Below are positions 62,490 to 64,000 of a stretch of 64,000 bases of DNA, piece after piece. Where the stretch lies: the NCBI RefSeq assembly GCF_001887595.1, contig NZ_CP017480.1, forward strand, positions 3,066,001-3,130,000, written 5' to 3'. Source of the stretch: Luteibacter rhizovicinus DSM 16549. GTDB lineage: Bacteria > Pseudomonadota > Gammaproteobacteria > Xanthomonadales > Rhodanobacteraceae. Positions within the stretch are counted from its first letter, which is position 1. Each line of letters starts with the position of its first letter. The translations under genes were made by a program, and so were the position numbers. The notes beneath the pieces are model-generated. The model was not told the origin of the DNA. It made no database searches and saw only the letters and a program-made list of their open reading frames with translations.

Positions 62490-63019
62490 CAAAGATCCTC
62501 CAGCAGTGCGTCACCGCGCACATACAGCGGGTGGCGAGGCGCGCCCGACTTGGTCCGACCGAGGCAGTGAACGCTGGTTGCCGCGGTACGCAAGCCACCG
62601 AGGAACGTCGACGTGATCATTCGGCTCGCTGTGGCGTTCGCGCCCCATGCCGCGACCACGCGGCGGTCTTTCAGGACCTCGTCCAAGTGCCGGCTGTTGT
62701 CTGGACCAGCCGCCATCGCCATGTCGTCAGGCAACTCACTCGGATCAGTGGCGCGCCAGGCGAAGATGTTCACGACGGCGATCCCGCCGCAGTTCTCGCG
62801 GCGTGCGAAGCCCATGCACCGTCGAATCGTCGGGTCGTCCTCGCTGGCGTCCGCCGTGCTCGGGTTGAGCATGCAGAATACGAGGACCGGCAGGGTGTAA
62901 TCCCACGTCCGCGTCAGAACGTAGCGATAGCGCCCGCACGGGCTGATGACAGCGGTCTTGTCCACGTCGCCGGTCGCGCGCACCATGGCGCCATTCATCA
63001 GGATGGGGAGTTCACGCAT
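62489..63019 (-). CDS. DUF1643-family protein
   Basis: This 176-residue protein has the DUF1643 markers CGRYRYVLTRTW, FCMLNPSTADASEDDPTIRR and VVNIFAWRATDP, with VAAWG and a C-terminal LGRTKSGAPRHPLY. The function of the family is unknown; it occurs on phages and genomic islands. It overlaps the next gene by 4 bp and is the first of the four coupled genes ending in int. Confidence 0.85.
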   Translation of the reverse strand: MRELPILMNGAMVRATGDVDKTAVISPCGRYRYVLTRTWDYTLPVLVFCMLNPSTADASEDDPTIRRCMGFARRENCGGIAVVNIFAWRATDPSELPDDMAMAAGPDNSRHLDEVLKDRRVVAAWGANATASRMITSTFLGGLRTAATSVHCLGRTKSGAPRHPLYVRGDALLEDL

Positions 63020-63044
63020 GGCAGGTTGCCTGGCGATATGGGGT

Positions 63045-63572
63045 ATGGAGGTTGGGGATCTCGCGACGTGGGTGTCGGCTTTCGGAACAATCGCAGCTGT
63101 GGCCGTCGCCCTGAACTTGGCAGGCAGAGAATCGAAGCGACGAGAGGAGGACCGTTACGCTCGCGGACGTGTTATCGCCTCGTTCCTCTTCGCTGACGTT
63201 GGGATCATTCATCGCGCCATGGAGCTCGCCGCGGCTGCGCTCACTAAAGCCCAGACAGCAGGTTCTCGCGATGAAATGGCTGCGGCCGTATTCGATGCTT
63301 ACCGAATAATCGAGCAGGCTGACACGATGAAGATTGCCGCCCATATGGACAAGGTGGTCGACCTTCCGGCTCGTCACGCGGTCGCGGTCGCCGCGCTTCC
63401 GGACAACGTCAAGGCGATCCGGAGCATCCTTATCGACCAAGTCAACGCTGGATCCAGTGCAACCGTGTCGGCTCTTCGCGATACCGCCGACAGTTGCCTT
63501 GCGCAGATATCGGTCACGAGGGCGCGCCTCGATGCATTCATGGCTGATTTTGAGCCCCAGTTCGTTGGCTGA
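63045..63572 (+). CDS. Membrane-anchored unknown protein of the integrated element
   Basis: This 175-residue protein has an N-terminal hydrophobic helix (about residues 5-25, LATWVSAFGTIAAVAVAL), a basic stretch (ESKRREEDRYARGR) and a helical C-terminal part of about 130 residues. This is the layout of small phage-borne membrane proteins with a cytoplasmic helical domain. No function is recognised. It is divergent from the DUF1643 gene; the ATG at 63045 has GGGG-type purines upstream and puts the helix at the N-terminus. Confidence 0.6.
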   Translation: MEVGDLATWVSAFGTIAAVAVALNLAGRESKRREEDRYARGRVIASFLFADVGIIHRAMELAAAALTKAQTAGSRDEMAAAVFDAYRIIEQADTMKIAAHMDKVVDLPARHAVAVAALPDNVKAIRSILIDQVNAGSSATVSALRDTADSCLAQISVTRARLDAFMADFEPQFVG

Positions 63573-63583
63573 TTTCCACGGCG

Positions 63584-64000
63584 TCACGACTTCGCGCCTT
63601 CGTCGAGGCCGTCGCAACCGGCGCCAATGGCGCCCGAGTCGCTCGGCTTGGTGAAGCGCTGCCAGGGCACCCAGCCTCGCAGGCAATGGAACCCCCAGTC
63701 ACGGACCCTCGGGCCTGTGATGAAGAGAGTGATGCAGGTCTTGCCCGGGAGCATCTCCAGCCGATGGGCAGTCCGCGGCATGCGAACCACGACCGATCCA
63801 GCAGTAAGCAGCGTCTGTGTGTGCACGCCGCCGGCGAGGATCCGGTGCTCAATGTATGAGCCGTTGAGCAGGACGCTCACGTTCCACCAGGGGTGGTCGT
63901 GGAGGGCGCGGGCATCGTCCGACCGAAGCAGCTCGTGCACGTACATGTTGAAGAACCGGTTCCTCGGGATGGCCCACCAGCGCTTTAGGTACGGACCCTG
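63584..64000 (-). CDS. Cupin-like protein of the integrated element (5' end outside the window)
   Basis: The reading frame is open to the right edge, so the gene starts beyond it. The visible 138 residues show a cupin-like pattern: LHDHPWWNVSVLLNGSYIEH with two His, then GSVVVRMPRTAHRLEM with a third His, then W-rich end. Metal binding is plausible. Such proteins occur on phages and islands; no function is assigned. Confidence 0.6.
   Translation of the reverse strand, partial: QGPYLKRWWAIPRNRFFNMYVHELLRSDDARALHDHPWWNVSVLLNGSYIEHRILAGGVHTQTLLTAGSVVVRMPRTAHRLEMLPGKTCITLFITGPRVRDWGFHCLRGWVPWQRFTKPSDSGAIGAGCDGLDEGAKS

Overview
This is GC-rich gammaproteobacterial chromosome of the order Xanthomonadales (now Lysobacterales), most likely family Rhodanobacteraceae (Luteibacter/Dyella type). 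The evidence is the block pncC-recA-recX-alaS-csrA-tRNA-Ser, the TrpR-like-hisGDCBHAFI operon, the serC-pheA-hisC-aroA block, scpA-scpB-rluB, nudJ-mnmA-hflD and clpS-clpA/infA. The genus is inferred from gene order and protein style; no search was run.

Region 1-11.5 kb (minus strand) is a virB7-8-9-10-11-1-2-3-4-5-6 operon. The gene order and the VirB7 lipoprotein with an added globular (N0-like) domain match the bacteria-killing type IV secretion systems (X-T4SS) of Xanthomonas and Stenotrophomonas rather than a conjugation system. No relaxase, virD4 or recognisable effector lies inside the window. Just after virB6, at the left edge, a gene with a hydrophobic signal sequence begins; in X. 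citri that position holds effector/immunity genes. The 1 kb leader upstream of virB7 contains a near-consensus CsrA site and palindromes, and csrA itself lies 6 kb away. Several virB-virB gaps carry hairpins.

Region 12.5-18 kb is the recA/alaS/csrA core with tRNA-Ser(GCU). Region 18-24 kb holds a DUF418 membrane protein, tRNA-Pro(CGG), hisS, a long histidine/aromatic ammonia-lyase with an insertion, and an RcsB-like response regulator. Region 24.2-31.6 kb is a fully overlapping histidine operon led by a TrpR-family regulator, with an 18-bp near-palindrome directly before its start. Region 31.7-41.3 kb holds rluB (with a very long Gly/Arg/Asn-rich tail), scpB and scpA, dinB, a PilZ protein, an amidase of visibly lower GC, fadD and a small lipoprotein. 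Region 41.5-50.5 kb holds acnA with a divergent LysR regulator, hflD-mnmA-nudJ, and clpS-clpA. Region 50.7-60.4 kb holds infA, a PHA-system protein, an FHA protein, serC-pheA-hisC-aroA, kdsB, uvrC and pgsA.

At 60.47-60.84 kb there are three tRNA genes (Gly-GCC, Cys-GCA, Leu-UAA). An integrated element starts at the 3' end of tRNA-Leu: a tyrosine integrase, a DUF4224 protein, a small protein, a DUF1643 protein, a membrane-anchored unknown and a cupin-like gene that runs off the right edge. A family of palindromic REP-like repeats is dispersed between genes at 31.6, 41.3, 45.4 and 50.5 kb.
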